A stretch of 64,000 nt of DNA, from NCBI GenBank assembly GCA_000719695.1, contig JOHN01000029.1, positions 1 to 64,000 on the forward strand, given 5' to 3'. Below the pieces are notes generated by a model. The model was not told the origin of the DNA. It searched no databases and saw nothing but the letters and a program-made list of their open reading frames with translations. Shown here piece by piece: positions 49,368 to 58,464 of this stretch (position 1 is the first letter of the stretch; each line of letters begins with the position of its first letter). Made by a program: the position numbers and the translations under genes. Source of the DNA: Streptomyces sp. NRRL F-6131. Lineage in GTDB: Bacteria; Actinomycetota; Actinomycetes; Streptomycetales; Streptomycetaceae.

Positions 49368-51197
49368 GTGTCACCCCTGATATCCCGGCGGGTCGGCCGC
49401 CCCACCGCCGCGCTCGCCCTGCTGGCCGCCGCGGCCCTGGCCACCCCCGCGACCCTGGCCGTCGCGGCGCCCGCCGCTCCCGCCGTCCAGGCCGCCACCG
49501 GCGTCGAAGCCGCAGCAGCCGCCCCGGCCGCACCGCAGGCCCCGACCGTCGCCGCCGCGTGGGCCGCCGGGACCCGCGCCTACCTGGTGATCAGCGCCCC
49601 CGCCGACGTCGCCGCCGCCAAGTCCGCGGTGACCGCCAACGGCGGCACCGTCTTCGCGAGCTACGACGCGATCGGCGTCGTCGTCGCCCACTCGACCAGC
49701 GGCACCTTCGCCGCCACCCTGCGCGGGGTGGCCGGCATCCAGCAGGTCGGCGCGACCCGGACCTCGGACGTCCCGGCCGACGCCTACAACCCGGCGCTGC
49801 CCGCCAACCCCGCCCAGTCGGCGACCACCCTCACCGAGTCCAACCGCTGGGACATGACCCAGATCAAGGCCGACCAGGCCTGGGCCGTCTCCACCGGTTC
49901 GTCCGCGGTCAAGGTCGGCGTGCTGGACACCGGTGTCGACGACCAGCACCAGGACCTCGCGCCCAACTTCGACGCCGCCGACTCGGTCTCCTGCGCCTAC
50001 GGCAAGCCCGACGCCCGCACCGGCGCCTGGCGCGACGTCGACACCCACGGCACCCACGTCGCCGGCACCATCGCCGCCGCGAAGAACGGCAAGGGCGTCA
50101 TCGGCGTGGCCCCCGGCGTCAAGATCGCCTCGGTCCGGATCGCGGAGCCGACCAGCACGCTGTTCTTCGCCGAGAACACCGTCTGCGGCTTCGTCTGGGC
50201 CGGTGACCACGGCTTCAAGGTGACCAACAACAGCTACTACACCGACCCGTGGCAGTTCAACTGCCCGGACAACCTCGACCAGGCGGCCATCATCGAGGGC
50301 GTCCGGCGCGCCCAGGAGTACGCCGAGGGCAAGGGCTCGCTCCAGGTCGCCGCGGCCGGCAACTCCAACTACGACCTGGCCAACAAGACCACCGACAGCG
50401 AGAGCCCCAACGACTCCACCAAGGTCACCCGGAGCATCACCAACGCCTGCATCGACATCCCGACCGAGCTGCCCGGCGTGGTGACCGTCTCGGCGATGGC
50501 CAGCGGCACCGGCAAGGCCTCCTACTCGAACTTCGGCCGGGGCGTCATCGACGTCGCCGCGCCCGGCGGTGACGGTGCCACCGGCGTGTACTCCACGCTG
50601 CCCGGCGGCAAGTACGGCACCAAGAGCGGCACCTCGATGGCCTCCCCGCACGTGACCGGCGTCGCGGCGCTGCTCGCGAGCGCCAACCCGACCTTCACCC
50701 CGGCCGACCTCCGGGCCCGCCTGGCCACCCAGGCCAACGACGTGGCCTGCCCGTCCGACAGCCGCTGCACCGGCACCACCGCCAACAACGCCTTCTTCGG
50801 CGAGGGCCAGGTCGACGCGCTCAAGGCCGTCGGCGGCACCACCCCGCCGACCGGCAAGTACTTCGAGACCCAGACGGACGTGGCGATCACCGACAACACG
50901 ACGGTGGACAGCCCGCTCACCGTCACCGGCGTCGGCGGCAACGCCCCCACCGCCCTCAAGGTCGGCGTGGACATCAAGCACACCTACCGCGGTGACCTCG
51001 TCCTCTCCCTGGTCGCGCCGAACGGCACGGTGTTCCTGCTGGAGGACTTCGCCAACAACGACAGCGCCGACAACGTGGCCAAGACCTACACCGTCAACGC
51101 CTCCGCGAGCGCGGCCGACGGGACGTGGAAGCTGCGCGTCAAGGACGGCGCCTCCGGCGACGTCGGCACCGTCGACGCCTGGAACCTCACCTTCTAG
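49368..51197 (+). CDS. Secreted S8 (subtilisin-type) protease with P domain
   Basis: 609 residues from GTG 49368, GGAGG upstream. Signal peptide (SRRVGRPTAALALLAAAALA). A propeptide resembling inhibitor I9 covers about 60-130 (RAYLVISAPADVAAAKSAVT). Catalytic triad: Asp187 (VLDTGVDDQHQDL), His227 (DTHGTHVAGTIAA), Ser423 (SGTSMASPHVTGVAALLASA), with the oxyanion Asn in AAGNSNYD. The last 110 residues are a proprotein-convertase P domain (TYRGDLVLSLVAPNGTVFLL, then DGTWKLRVKDGASGDVG). It is exported and probably self-processed. A strong terminator follows. Confidence 0.95.
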   Translation: MSPLISRRVGRPTAALALLAAAALATPATLAVAAPAAPAVQAATGVEAAAAAPAAPQAPTVAAAWAAGTRAYLVISAPADVAAAKSAVTANGGTVFASYDAIGVVVAHSTSGTFAATLRGVAGIQQVGATRTSDVPADAYNPALPANPAQSATTLTESNRWDMTQIKADQAWAVSTGSSAVKVGVLDTGVDDQHQDLAPNFDAADSVSCAYGKPDARTGAWRDVDTHGTHVAGTIAAAKNGKGVIGVAPGVKIASVRIAEPTSTLFFAENTVCGFVWAGDHGFKVTNNSYYTDPWQFNCPDNLDQAAIIEGVRRAQEYAEGKGSLQVAAAGNSNYDLANKTTDSESPNDSTKVTRSITNACIDIPTELPGVVTVSAMASGTGKASYSNFGRGVIDVAAPGGDGATGVYSTLPGGKYGTKSGTSMASPHVTGVAALLASANPTFTPADLRARLATQANDVACPSDSRCTGTTANNAFFGEGQVDALKAVGGTTPPTGKYFETQTDVAITDNTTVDSPLTVTGVGGNAPTALKVGVDIKHTYRGDLVLSLVAPNGTVFLLEDFANNDSADNVAKTYTVNASASAADGTWKLRVKDGASGDVGTVDAWNLTF

Positions 51198-51542
51198 ACC
51201 GTCCTGACCGGTCACGAACCGTCCTGACCGGTCCCGACCTCTCACGACCTCTCACGCCCTGTCAGGCGGCCCGACGGTCGGCACCCGTCACCCGCCGTCC
51301 GGATCCACGGGCAGCACGGACGGCCCCGGACCGGTCGGCGCGACTCCCCGCGAGTCGCGCCGACCGGTCCGTCGGCGTTCCGGGCCCGCGGCGGCGCGCC
51401 GCACGCTTCACCCGGGTGCGCCCTCCACTCGACTGGTTCGTCTACCGAAGATCCAAGGCAGTGGGGCAACTCCGGCGCCGAAGACCGCCGAACCGTCCGG
51501 CTCCGGCCGGCCGGCGCGCCCCTGGGCCGAGAGGACCGTCCG
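51198..51542. other. Region between the protease and the LodA-like gene
   Basis: 345 bases. It starts with two copies of ACCGTCCTGACCGGTC (51199 and 51219) and a pair of ACCTCTCACG words. The long-stem hairpin at 51327-51371 follows. The rest holds the promoter and a GAGAGGA ribosome site of the LodA-like gene; no clear -10 was seen. Confidence 0.6.
51327..51371 (+). terminator. Long-stem terminator after the protease gene
   Basis: A perfect 19-bp stem (CGGACCGGTCGGCGCGACT with its complement) and a 7-base loop CCCCGCG, 130 bases after the protease stop. Confidence 0.85.
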
Positions 51543-53522
51543 ATGACCGACGACATCGCCTTCGCCAGGATCCACCCCGCCATCGGCATCGCCCGGGTGG
51601 GCAACAGCAGCCGCGACGACGGCTGGTTCCTCGGCCCGGAGGTCCCGGACCCGCCGGCCGAGGAGCCGGGCTTCTACAAGGACGCCCAGGGCGCGATCAA
51701 GCGCCAGGCCGCCCGCTTCCGGATCTACGGCTACACCGCCGACGGCCGCGTGGTGCGCGAGCTGACCGCCGACCACCCGGACGTGAGCATCGAGTGGACG
51801 GTGCACGTGGCCAACAAGAAGGCCGCCTGGTACGAGTTCAGCCTCCCGCTCGACATCCCCGACATGAAGGACCACCCGGAGAAGCGCCGCAACGCGGCCG
51901 TCAAGGACCGGGCGACCCTGGTCATCGACCCCGGCCCCAAGACCCTGGCGGCGGGGAGCAAGGAGGCCGTCGAGTTCACCGGCGGCTCCTTCCTCGGAAC
52001 CCCCGTCCCGCTCGGCCGGATGCACACCGACGAGGCCGGCCGGCTGATCGTCCTCGGCGGCCTCGGCACCTCCCGCAACCCCAAGGGCGGTGAGCTGCAC
52101 TCCTACGGCAACAACGACGGCTGGTGCGACGACACCGCCGACGGCCCCGTCACCGCCACCGTGACCCTCGGCGGCACGCCGCTGCAGGTCGACCCCGCCT
52201 GGGTCGTGGTCGCCCCGCCCAACTACGCCCCGGACGTCAAGACCGTGCGCACCCTGCACGACCTGCTGTACGACCTCTTCGTCACCCAGGGCACGCTGGA
52301 ACCGCCGAAGACCGTCAACTTCGACCGGGACGTCAAACCGATCCTGCACCGCTTCTGCGAACTGCAGTGGGTCAACAAGGGCTTCGCCGCGCACTTCGGC
52401 TTCGGCGGACCCGAGCACTTCCTCGCCCCCGACCGCCTCGCCCAACTCGCCAGCCCCTCACCCACCTACGAGGAACTGCGCCGCCAGGTGTACACCGCGC
52501 TGCGCGACCCCGACCGCGACGGGAGCTCCCCGGTCCCCTGGCCGTGGATCTACGGCGACGGGATGAAGGGCCGCAGGCCCTTCTCCGTGCTGCAGTACCT
52601 GACCGTCGCCCCGACCCAGGACGCCGTCCTGCTCTCCTGGGCGAAGGGCGAGTTCGACACCAAGCCGTGGCCGGGCTTCCCGCGGCGGCTGGAGGACGCG
52701 CCGGTCGCCGACCGGCCCGGCCTGCTCGACCGCGCCGCCCTCGACTTCTGCCTCGCCGACGCCTTCCACCCCGGTTGCGAGGTCACCTGGCCGATCCGGC
52801 ACACCACGATGTACAGCGCCCCGCTGCGCATCCGCCACCGACCGGCCGGCAGCGTCGAACCGGACTACGGCGACACGCTCAGCCAGGCCCGGGCGCTCGG
52901 CGACGACGGCCCCCTGCACGAGCAGGGCCCCGGCGACCTGACCCGCTGGATGGCCGTCCCCTGGCAGACCGACACCGCCAGTTGCCGCTCCGGCTACGAG
53001 TCCACCAACAACCTCGGGCCCCGCTACGACCCCTACCTGCCGACCTTCTGGCCCGCCCGGGTCCCCAACCACGTCCTCAAGGACAGCGACTACCTGATCG
53101 TCAACAAGGAGATCACCCAGACCGACGAGGACGGCCGCGAGGCCGCGTTCGCCCGCCGGGCCTCCTGGCTGCGCGGCCTCAAGGGGGACTACCCCCACCA
53201 GCTCAAGCAGGCCGTCGCCGAGTGGCACAAGTTCGGCATCGTCGAGGTCCGCCCGTACACCGTCGGCGACGGCCGGTTCCCGGAGCGGATCCAGGTCGAG
53301 TCCGTCCCCGGCTTCGCGCTCGAAGGCGTCCCGGACAGCCGCAACCTGATCTCCATCCACGTCCCGGCCGCGACCCTCGCCGCCGACGCCCTGAGCACCC
53401 AGGCGGCCGGCGAGGTCCTCGCCCTCACCGGCCTGGCCCCGCACGAGGTCACCATCGGCTACTTCGACAAGCTCGACCCCTTCGGCGAGGACGCCGGGGA
53501 GCCGGGCGAGGGCGGCTCGTGA
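51543..53522 (+). CDS. LodA-like oxidase with probable CTQ cofactor
   Basis: 659 residues, ATG 51543, GAGAGGA upstream. LodA/GoxA family from end to end: IHPAIGIARVGNSSRDDGWF at the N-terminus, GELHSYGNNDGWCDDTADGP, VAPPNYAPDVKTVRTLHDLL and the C-terminal PTFWPARVPNHVLKDSDY. Known members oxidise amino acids (L-lysine, glycine) with O2 to give H2O2, using a cysteine tryptophylquinone made from their own Cys and Trp. Here Cys481 (ASCRSGYES) and Trp503 (FWPARVPN) are the likely pair. The substrate is unknown. There is no signal peptide. The stop overlaps the flavoprotein gene needed for cofactor formation. Confidence 0.92.
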   Translation: MTDDIAFARIHPAIGIARVGNSSRDDGWFLGPEVPDPPAEEPGFYKDAQGAIKRQAARFRIYGYTADGRVVRELTADHPDVSIEWTVHVANKKAAWYEFSLPLDIPDMKDHPEKRRNAAVKDRATLVIDPGPKTLAAGSKEAVEFTGGSFLGTPVPLGRMHTDEAGRLIVLGGLGTSRNPKGGELHSYGNNDGWCDDTADGPVTATVTLGGTPLQVDPAWVVVAPPNYAPDVKTVRTLHDLLYDLFVTQGTLEPPKTVNFDRDVKPILHRFCELQWVNKGFAAHFGFGGPEHFLAPDRLAQLASPSPTYEELRRQVYTALRDPDRDGSSPVPWPWIYGDGMKGRRPFSVLQYLTVAPTQDAVLLSWAKGEFDTKPWPGFPRRLEDAPVADRPGLLDRAALDFCLADAFHPGCEVTWPIRHTTMYSAPLRIRHRPAGSVEPDYGDTLSQARALGDDGPLHEQGPGDLTRWMAVPWQTDTASCRSGYESTNNLGPRYDPYLPTFWPARVPNHVLKDSDYLIVNKEITQTDEDGREAAFARRASWLRGLKGDYPHQLKQAVAEWHKFGIVEVRPYTVGDGRFPERIQVESVPGFALEGVPDSRNLISIHVPAATLAADALSTQAAGEVLALTGLAPHEVTIGYFDKLDPFGEDAGEPGEGGS

Positions 53523-54784
53523 CACCGTCCTACGACGTGGTCGTGGTGGGCGGCGGCCCGGCCGGAGCGGCCGCCGCCCTCGCGCTGGCCGGCCGGGGGC
53601 GCGGCGTGCTGCTCGCCGACGCCCCCGGCGGGCCGCCGGCGGTCGGCGAGGCCCTGCCCGCCGTCGCCCGGACGCTGCTGCGCGACCTCGGCGCCGGCGA
53701 CACCGTCCCCGGGGACGGCCACCTCGCCTGCTACGGCAACCGCTCGGTGTGGGGCTCCGGGACGCAGGGCTCGGTCGACAGCATCAACGACCCGCACGGG
53801 CCCGGCTGGCACCTCGACCGGCCGCTGTTCGACCGGCGGCTGCGCGAGGCGGCGGTCGCGGCGGGGGCGGAGGTCCGCGGGGCGACGGCACGGCCGACCG
53901 GCCGGCAGGCCGACGGCACCTGGAGCCTCGCCCTGGACCGCGGGCACGCCGGGCCGGCCGTGGGCGGGCCGGTCGTGGGTGGGGCGGTCCCCGCCGGGGT
54001 GTCTCCGGCCGGCCCGGCGGAGGTGGTCCGGTGCCGCTGGATCGTCGACGCCACCGGTCGGCGGGCCGCCGTCGCGACCCGGCACGGTGCCCGCCGGCTC
54101 GTCGCCGACCGGCTGGTGGGGGTGCACCTCGTGCTCGGACCGGGCGGCGGTCCGGGCTGGGACGGGGGCCCGTCCGACCCGTCCGGACCGGGCGGACCGG
54201 GCGGACCGGGCGGCGCGACGGACAGCACCACCCTGGTCGAGGCCGTCCCGGACGGGTGGTGGTACAGCGCCCCGCTGCCGGGCGGTCGGCTGCTGCTCGC
54301 GTCGTTCACCGACGCCGACCTGCCCGCCGCCCGGATCGACCCGGAGCTGTTCCGCGAGCGGCTCGCCCGGACCGGCCCCACCGCCGCCCGTGCCGCCGCC
54401 CACCCGTTCCCGCCGCGCGCGGCGCCGACCCGGGCGCCGGCCCACACCGCCCGCCTCAACCACGTCCACGGCGACGGCTGGACGGCCGCCGGGGACGCCG
54501 CCGCCGCCTTCGACCCGCTCTCCTCCCAGGGCATCCTCACCGCCCTGTTCACCGGCCGCGCCGCGGGCCTGGCGGTCGACGCCCACCTCGCCGGTGACCC
54601 GGACGCCCACGACGGCTACGCCGCCGCGGTCTCGGACGTCCTCGCGGCCTACCGGCGCAACCACGCGGCCTACTACGCCCTCGAAGGGCGCTGGCCCGAC
54701 CGGCCCTTCTGGTACCGCCGGCACCGGCAGCAGGCACGGCCGGTGAGTCCGGTCGGGCCGGTCACGGCGGTGGGCGCGCTCTGA
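53519..54784 (+). CDS. LodB-like FAD flavoprotein, maturation partner of the LodA-like oxidase
   Basis: 421 residues from GTG 53519, overlapping the LodA-like stop. VVVVGGGPAGAAAALALAGR binds FAD; GEALPAVARTLLRDLG, DGWWYSAPLPGGRLLLASF and the second FAD block WTAAGDAAAAFDPLSSQGIL follow, the tryptophan-halogenase/geranylgeranyl-reductase-like fold of LodB. Known role: LodB proteins are needed to hydroxylate the precursor Trp during CTQ formation and are specific to their LodA. Low-complexity GPGGPGG insert near residue 220. A perfect palindrome follows the stop at once. Confidence 0.92.
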   Translation: MTPSYDVVVVGGGPAGAAAALALAGRGRGVLLADAPGGPPAVGEALPAVARTLLRDLGAGDTVPGDGHLACYGNRSVWGSGTQGSVDSINDPHGPGWHLDRPLFDRRLREAAVAAGAEVRGATARPTGRQADGTWSLALDRGHAGPAVGGPVVGGAVPAGVSPAGPAEVVRCRWIVDATGRRAAVATRHGARRLVADRLVGVHLVLGPGGGPGWDGGPSDPSGPGGPGGPGGATDSTTLVEAVPDGWWYSAPLPGGRLLLASFTDADLPAARIDPELFRERLARTGPTAARAAAHPFPPRAAPTRAPAHTARLNHVHGDGWTAAGDAAAAFDPLSSQGILTALFTGRAAGLAVDAHLAGDPDAHDGYAAAVSDVLAAYRRNHAAYYALEGRWPDRPFWYRRHRQQARPVSPVGPVTAVGAL

Positions 54785-54824
54785 GCGGCGGCGGCAGTCC
54801 ACCCGGGTGGACTGCCGCCGCCGC
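54785..54824 (+). terminator. Perfect 40-bp palindrome directly after the LodB-like stop codon
   Basis: Arm GCGGCGGCGGCAGTCCACCC is followed with no spacer by its exact complement. It begins at the base after the stop codon. Probable bidirectional terminator between two convergent genes. Confidence 0.9.
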
Positions 54825-54876
54825 TCGGGTCGCTCGGGTCGCTCGGGCCGCTCGGGCCGCTCGGGTCGCTCGGGTC
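54823..54876. repeat. 9-base tandem repeat, 6 copies
   Basis: Units GCTCGGGTC, GCTCGGGTC, GCTCGGGCC, GCTCGGGCC, GCTCGGGTC, GCTCGGGTC run from 54823, in a mirror-like T-T-C-C-T-T order, just beside the 40-bp palindrome and before the stop of the DUF4389 gene. Confidence 0.95.
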
Positions 54877-54893
54877 GCGCCGAGCGTGCTCCG

Positions 54894-55715
54894 TCAGCCG
54901 GTCGCCGGGCCGGGGAGCAGGGGCCCGGGGAGCAGCGGGCCGGTGACGCTCTTGACCTCGTCGTCGTCATCGTCGTCGTGGAAGCTCGCCGTGATGGAGC
55001 TGGTGGCGCTGGAGGCCAGGCCGAGCAGCAGGAAGGCGATCAGCAGGCCGCGGCCCGCTCCGCTCATGACCAGCGGCCGGGTCGCCGAGACCGGGCCGCC
55101 GGGCTCGGAGCCGGGCTCGTCGCCGAAGAGCTGCTTCGGGTAGGCCGAGGTCAGCATCATCAGGTAGGCCAGGTACCGCATCCGGTAGCGCAGGACGGCC
55201 GCGGTGGCCTCGAACAGGGGTTCCGGCATCCGCCCGAGGATCAGCACCACCAGCCAGCTGATCCAGCCGACGACCCACCAGCCCGCGTAGAGCAGTCCCT
55301 GCACGACGGCCGCCGGGATGGCCAGGAGCAGTCGGAACAGCACCGCCAGCCGGTTCAGTTCGCCGGGCCTGAGGTCGACCTGGACGGGGTGGTCGGGCGT
55401 GCGGAAGGCGAACGGCGGATAGCGGTCGTGGGTCAGCATCAGGTACGCCGTCACCCGGGTCTCGTACGGCACGTACCCGGAGAGGTAGTCGGCGGCGAAC
55501 TGGGGGAGGCGCCCCAGGACGAGCGCGCCGAACCAGCCGATCACCGTGACCACGAACGCCACCACCGACAGCACCCAGACCACGATGAACTGGGGGATCA
55601 GCAGCAGGATGCGGAAGAACACGGTCAGCCGGTTCTGCGGTCCGGGTGCGGGCAGGTCGAGCGCGGGCAGCCACTCACGCGGGTAGGGCGTGGCTGCGGG
55701 GGGAGCCTGCCACAT
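54894..55715 (-). CDS. DUF4389-type membrane protein with poly-Asp stretch
   Basis: 273 residues, ATG 55715 with GGAGG five bases upstream. Two similar halves each hold helices: NRLTVFFRILLLIPQFIVVW, VVTVIGWFGALVLGRLPQF, then NRLAVLFRLLLAIPAAVV and ISWLVVLILGRMPEPLFE. A last helix (LLIAFLLLGLASSATSSI) is followed by HDDDDDDEVKS. This is the DUF4389 pattern, duplicated here. Function unknown. The acidic run could bind cations or be a simple repeat. Confidence 0.85.
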   Translation of the reverse strand: MWQAPPAATPYPREWLPALDLPAPGPQNRLTVFFRILLLIPQFIVVWVLSVVAFVVTVIGWFGALVLGRLPQFAADYLSGYVPYETRVTAYLMLTHDRYPPFAFRTPDHPVQVDLRPGELNRLAVLFRLLLAIPAAVVQGLLYAGWWVVGWISWLVVLILGRMPEPLFEATAAVLRYRMRYLAYLMMLTSAYPKQLFGDEPGSEPGGPVSATRPLVMSGAGRGLLIAFLLLGLASSATSSITASFHDDDDDDEVKSVTGPLLPGPLLPGPATG

Positions 55716-56083
55716 CGGGACCTCCAGGTCTCGACACCGGGGCGCGGCGAACCCGCGCGTGCTCCGAAGATCGCAGCCCTCCGGGGAGCCCGCGCGCCGC
55801 ACTGCGCCACTCGGGCGACGGGCGGCCGGCCGGGCCCGAACAGTCTCCGCCGATCATTTTTGCATTCGATCCGACGGGTACTCGATCGCGAGACGGCGAC
55901 AGGAAGTGCACGAAATGATCCTGATCGATCGATTGTGATCGAAGAATTCTCCCGCCGGTGGCGACCGGGCAGCATCGGTCCCGGAGGGATCGGGAGCCCG
56001 CCCGATCGGCTGTCAGATGCGGAGCGTCCGGTCGACTGTCATGTCCGGGGCGGGACGCGACGTGCTCACCCTGGGGGTGCGGA
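55716..56083. other. Intergenic region before the GMC dehydrogenase operon
   Basis: 368 bases with an A+T-rich patch (55850-55945) containing CATTTTTGCATTCG and several GATCGATCGAT words. It is the likely promoter zone for one or both divergent units. No gene or clear hexamer pair was supported. Confidence 0.55.
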
Positions 56084-56491
56084 TTGCCAACGTTCGACGA
56101 CTACCACCACCGCCTGTCCGGTCCGGTCGACGACGGAGTCCCGGAGCGGGACGAGGCCGGCCCGCGCGGGCCGGCCGACCTCCTGGAGCTCGCCGACTTC
56201 GATGCCTTCCTCCGGCTCTCCGCCGAACTCACCGGATTCGACGAGAACGAACTGCGCGACACCGGCATGGCGGACGAACACCACCGCACCCTGCTCGCCC
56301 ACCGGGTCCGCGACGAGCACGCCCTCGTCCACCTCTGGTACGTCGGCTCCTGGCCGGACGAACCGCCCTCCTCGCCCCTGGCGCACGACCGTGGCCTGAT
56401 GTGGCGCACCTTCCACGGCGCCGCCCCCGGCAGCACCGCCCCGGGACACGGCAGCTGGGCCGAGGCACCGCGCGACGGAGCCGGCCGATGA
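56084..56491 (+). CDS. Small subunit of a GMC-type sugar/alcohol dehydrogenase
   Basis: 135 residues. No ATG/GTG fits; a TTG at 56084 gives (M)PTFDDYHHRLSGPVDD. Seen: FLRLSAELTGFDENELRDTG, then EHHRTLLAHRVRDEHALVHL and HLWYVGSWPDEP, the pattern of the small (gluconate 2-dehydrogenase subunit 3 / sorbitol dehydrogenase) subunits that accompany FAD-GMC enzymes. No Tat signal is visible, unlike many relatives. The stop overlaps the large subunit (ATGA). Start choice is less certain than family. Confidence 0.72.
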   Translation: MPTFDDYHHRLSGPVDDGVPERDEAGPRGPADLLELADFDAFLRLSAELTGFDENELRDTGMADEHHRTLLAHRVRDEHALVHLWYVGSWPDEPPSSPLAHDRGLMWRTFHGAAPGSTAPGHGSWAEAPRDGAGR

Positions 56492-58464
56492 GCCGGTCGA
56501 CGAGCCGGTCGACGAGCCTGCTTCCGAGCCGGCCGCCGGGGAGCCACCCCCGGGATGCCGGCCACCGCGAGGACCCCGAGGACGCCCAGGCGCACTGGGA
56601 CGTGATCGTGGTGGGCGCGGGATTCGCCGGCTCGCTGCTCGCCCACCGGCTCGGCGGGCACGGCCACCGCGTGCTCGTCCTGGAGGCCGGCCACGCCGTG
56701 CCCGACGGCGTCGAGACGGCCACCGCGTACCGGGCGGCCGGCGGCGGCCCACCCACCTCGCCGTACCCGCGCAGCGCCGACGCGCCCTCCCCGGACGTCG
56801 ACGACCTCACCGGCCTGCCCGGCGGCGGGTTCACCGCCACCGGCCACCTCGTCCAGCACGGTCCCCTGCCCTACGCGAGCGGCTACCTGCGGGCCAACGG
56901 CGGCACCGGCCTGGTGTGGACCGGACTCACCCCGCGCATGCACCCCGAGGACTTCCGCACCGCCGACCTCGGCCACGGCCGCAACTGGCCGATCGGCTAC
57001 CAGGACCTCGAACCGTACTACCGCCAGGCCGAGCGCGAACTCGGCGTCGCCGCCGACGCCGAGCAGCAGCGGCGCGCCGTCGGACTCCCCATCCCCGACG
57101 GCTACGCCTTCCCGATGCGCGCGATCCCCACCAGCCACCTCGACCGGATCGTCGCCCGGGCCCTGGACGGCCGGACAGCGCGTGACCCGGCCGCCGACGA
57201 GGACGCCCCGCTGACCGTCAGCACCACCCCGCACGCCCGCAACGGCCGACCCACCGGGTCCGCCCCGGCCGGGCCGCTCTGCCAGGGCTCCGCCGCCTGC
57301 GTCCCGGTCTGCCCCAGCGGCGCCAAGTACACCCCGCTGCGGACCCAGGCCCGCTGGGCGGCCGGCGTCCGGCTGCGCACCGACGCCGTGGCGAGCCGGG
57401 TCCTCGTCGACGGCACCGGCCGCGCCACCGGCGTCGAGTACCACGCCGACGGCGCCACCCGGGTCGTCCACGCCGACCTGGTCGTGCTCGCCGCCCACGC
57501 GATCGAGAACGCCCGGCTGCTGCTCCTCTCCGGCCTCGCCAACCGCAGCGACCAGGTGGGCCGCAATCTGATGGACCACCCGGCACTGCTCACCTGGGGC
57601 CTCCTGCCGGAACCGACCGGCCCCCACCGCGGCCCGGGCTCCACCGCCGGACTGGAGGCCTTCCGCTTCGGCCCGGCCCGGACCCGCCGGGCGCCGTTCC
57701 GGATCGAGATCGGCAACTGGGGCTGGTCCTGGGCCGGCCGCCCGCCCCAGGTCGAGACCGCCGCCCTGCTGCGCACCGGAGCGCGCGGCACGGACCTGCG
57801 CGAGCGCCTCGGCGACCGGCTCGGCCGGCAGTTCTCGCTCCAGTTCGAACTGGAGCAGCCGGCCGATCCGGCCAACCGGGTCACCCTCGACCACGGCCGC
57901 CCCGACCGCCTCGGCCTGCCCCGCCCCGCCCTCCACTACGACCTCTCCGACTACGTCCGGCAGGGCATGGCCTCCGCCCGCGCCGTCTCCGACCAACTCT
58001 TCGCCCTGCTCGGCGCCGAGGACCACACCCACTACGAAGCCGGCCCCGGCTGGCCCGGACGGCTCGAACACGACGGCCGGCCGTACGGCTACCGGGGCGC
58101 CGGCCACGCCGGCGGCACCCATGTCATGGGCGACGCGCCGGGCACCTCGGTCGTCGACCACTGGCAGCGCTGCTGGGACCACCCCAACCTCTACGCCGTG
58201 GGCTGCGGCTCCATGCCGTCCCTCGGCACCTCCAACCCCTCGCTCACCATGGCGGCGCTCGCCCTGCGCAGCGCCGACCGGATCCACCGCGACCTGACGG
58301 CGCTGCGTCGGCCGGCCGTGCACACCGACGCCGTCGCCGCGCCGCCCACGCGGCGGATCCCGTCACCGCCCTCGTCCGCGCCCTCGTCCCCACCTTCGCC
58401 CTCGTCCGCGCCTTCGTCCGCGCCCTCGTCCGCCTCGCCGACCCCGTCCAGGGAGCCCTCATGA
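56488..58464 (+). CDS. GMC-family FAD oxidoreductase with cysteine cluster (large subunit)
   Basis: 658 residues. A Ser/Arg-rich N-terminus is followed by VIVVGAGFAGSLLAHRLGGH (FAD). Near residue 270, LCQGSAACVPVCPSGAKYT holds a Cys cluster like the iron-sulphur site of FAD glucose dehydrogenases. YASGYLRANGGTGLVWTGLT and LVVLAAHAIENARLLLLSG continue the fold. The catalytic His (GGTHVMG) and Asn (GTSNPSLTMAAL) are present. The C-terminus is a Ser/Ala/Pro repeat tail. With the small subunit it should form a two-part dehydrogenase passing electrons from a sugar or alcohol; the acceptor and location are unknown. Confidence 0.9.
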   Translation: MSRSTSRSTSLLPSRPPGSHPRDAGHREDPEDAQAHWDVIVVGAGFAGSLLAHRLGGHGHRVLVLEAGHAVPDGVETATAYRAAGGGPPTSPYPRSADAPSPDVDDLTGLPGGGFTATGHLVQHGPLPYASGYLRANGGTGLVWTGLTPRMHPEDFRTADLGHGRNWPIGYQDLEPYYRQAERELGVAADAEQQRRAVGLPIPDGYAFPMRAIPTSHLDRIVARALDGRTARDPAADEDAPLTVSTTPHARNGRPTGSAPAGPLCQGSAACVPVCPSGAKYTPLRTQARWAAGVRLRTDAVASRVLVDGTGRATGVEYHADGATRVVHADLVVLAAHAIENARLLLLSGLANRSDQVGRNLMDHPALLTWGLLPEPTGPHRGPGSTAGLEAFRFGPARTRRAPFRIEIGNWGWSWAGRPPQVETAALLRTGARGTDLRERLGDRLGRQFSLQFELEQPADPANRVTLDHGRPDRLGLPRPALHYDLSDYVRQGMASARAVSDQLFALLGAEDHTHYEAGPGWPGRLEHDGRPYGYRGAGHAGGTHVMGDAPGTSVVDHWQRCWDHPNLYAVGCGSMPSLGTSNPSLTMAALALRSADRIHRDLTALRRPAVHTDAVAAPPTRRIPSPPSSAPSSPPSPSSAPSSAPSSASPTPSREPS

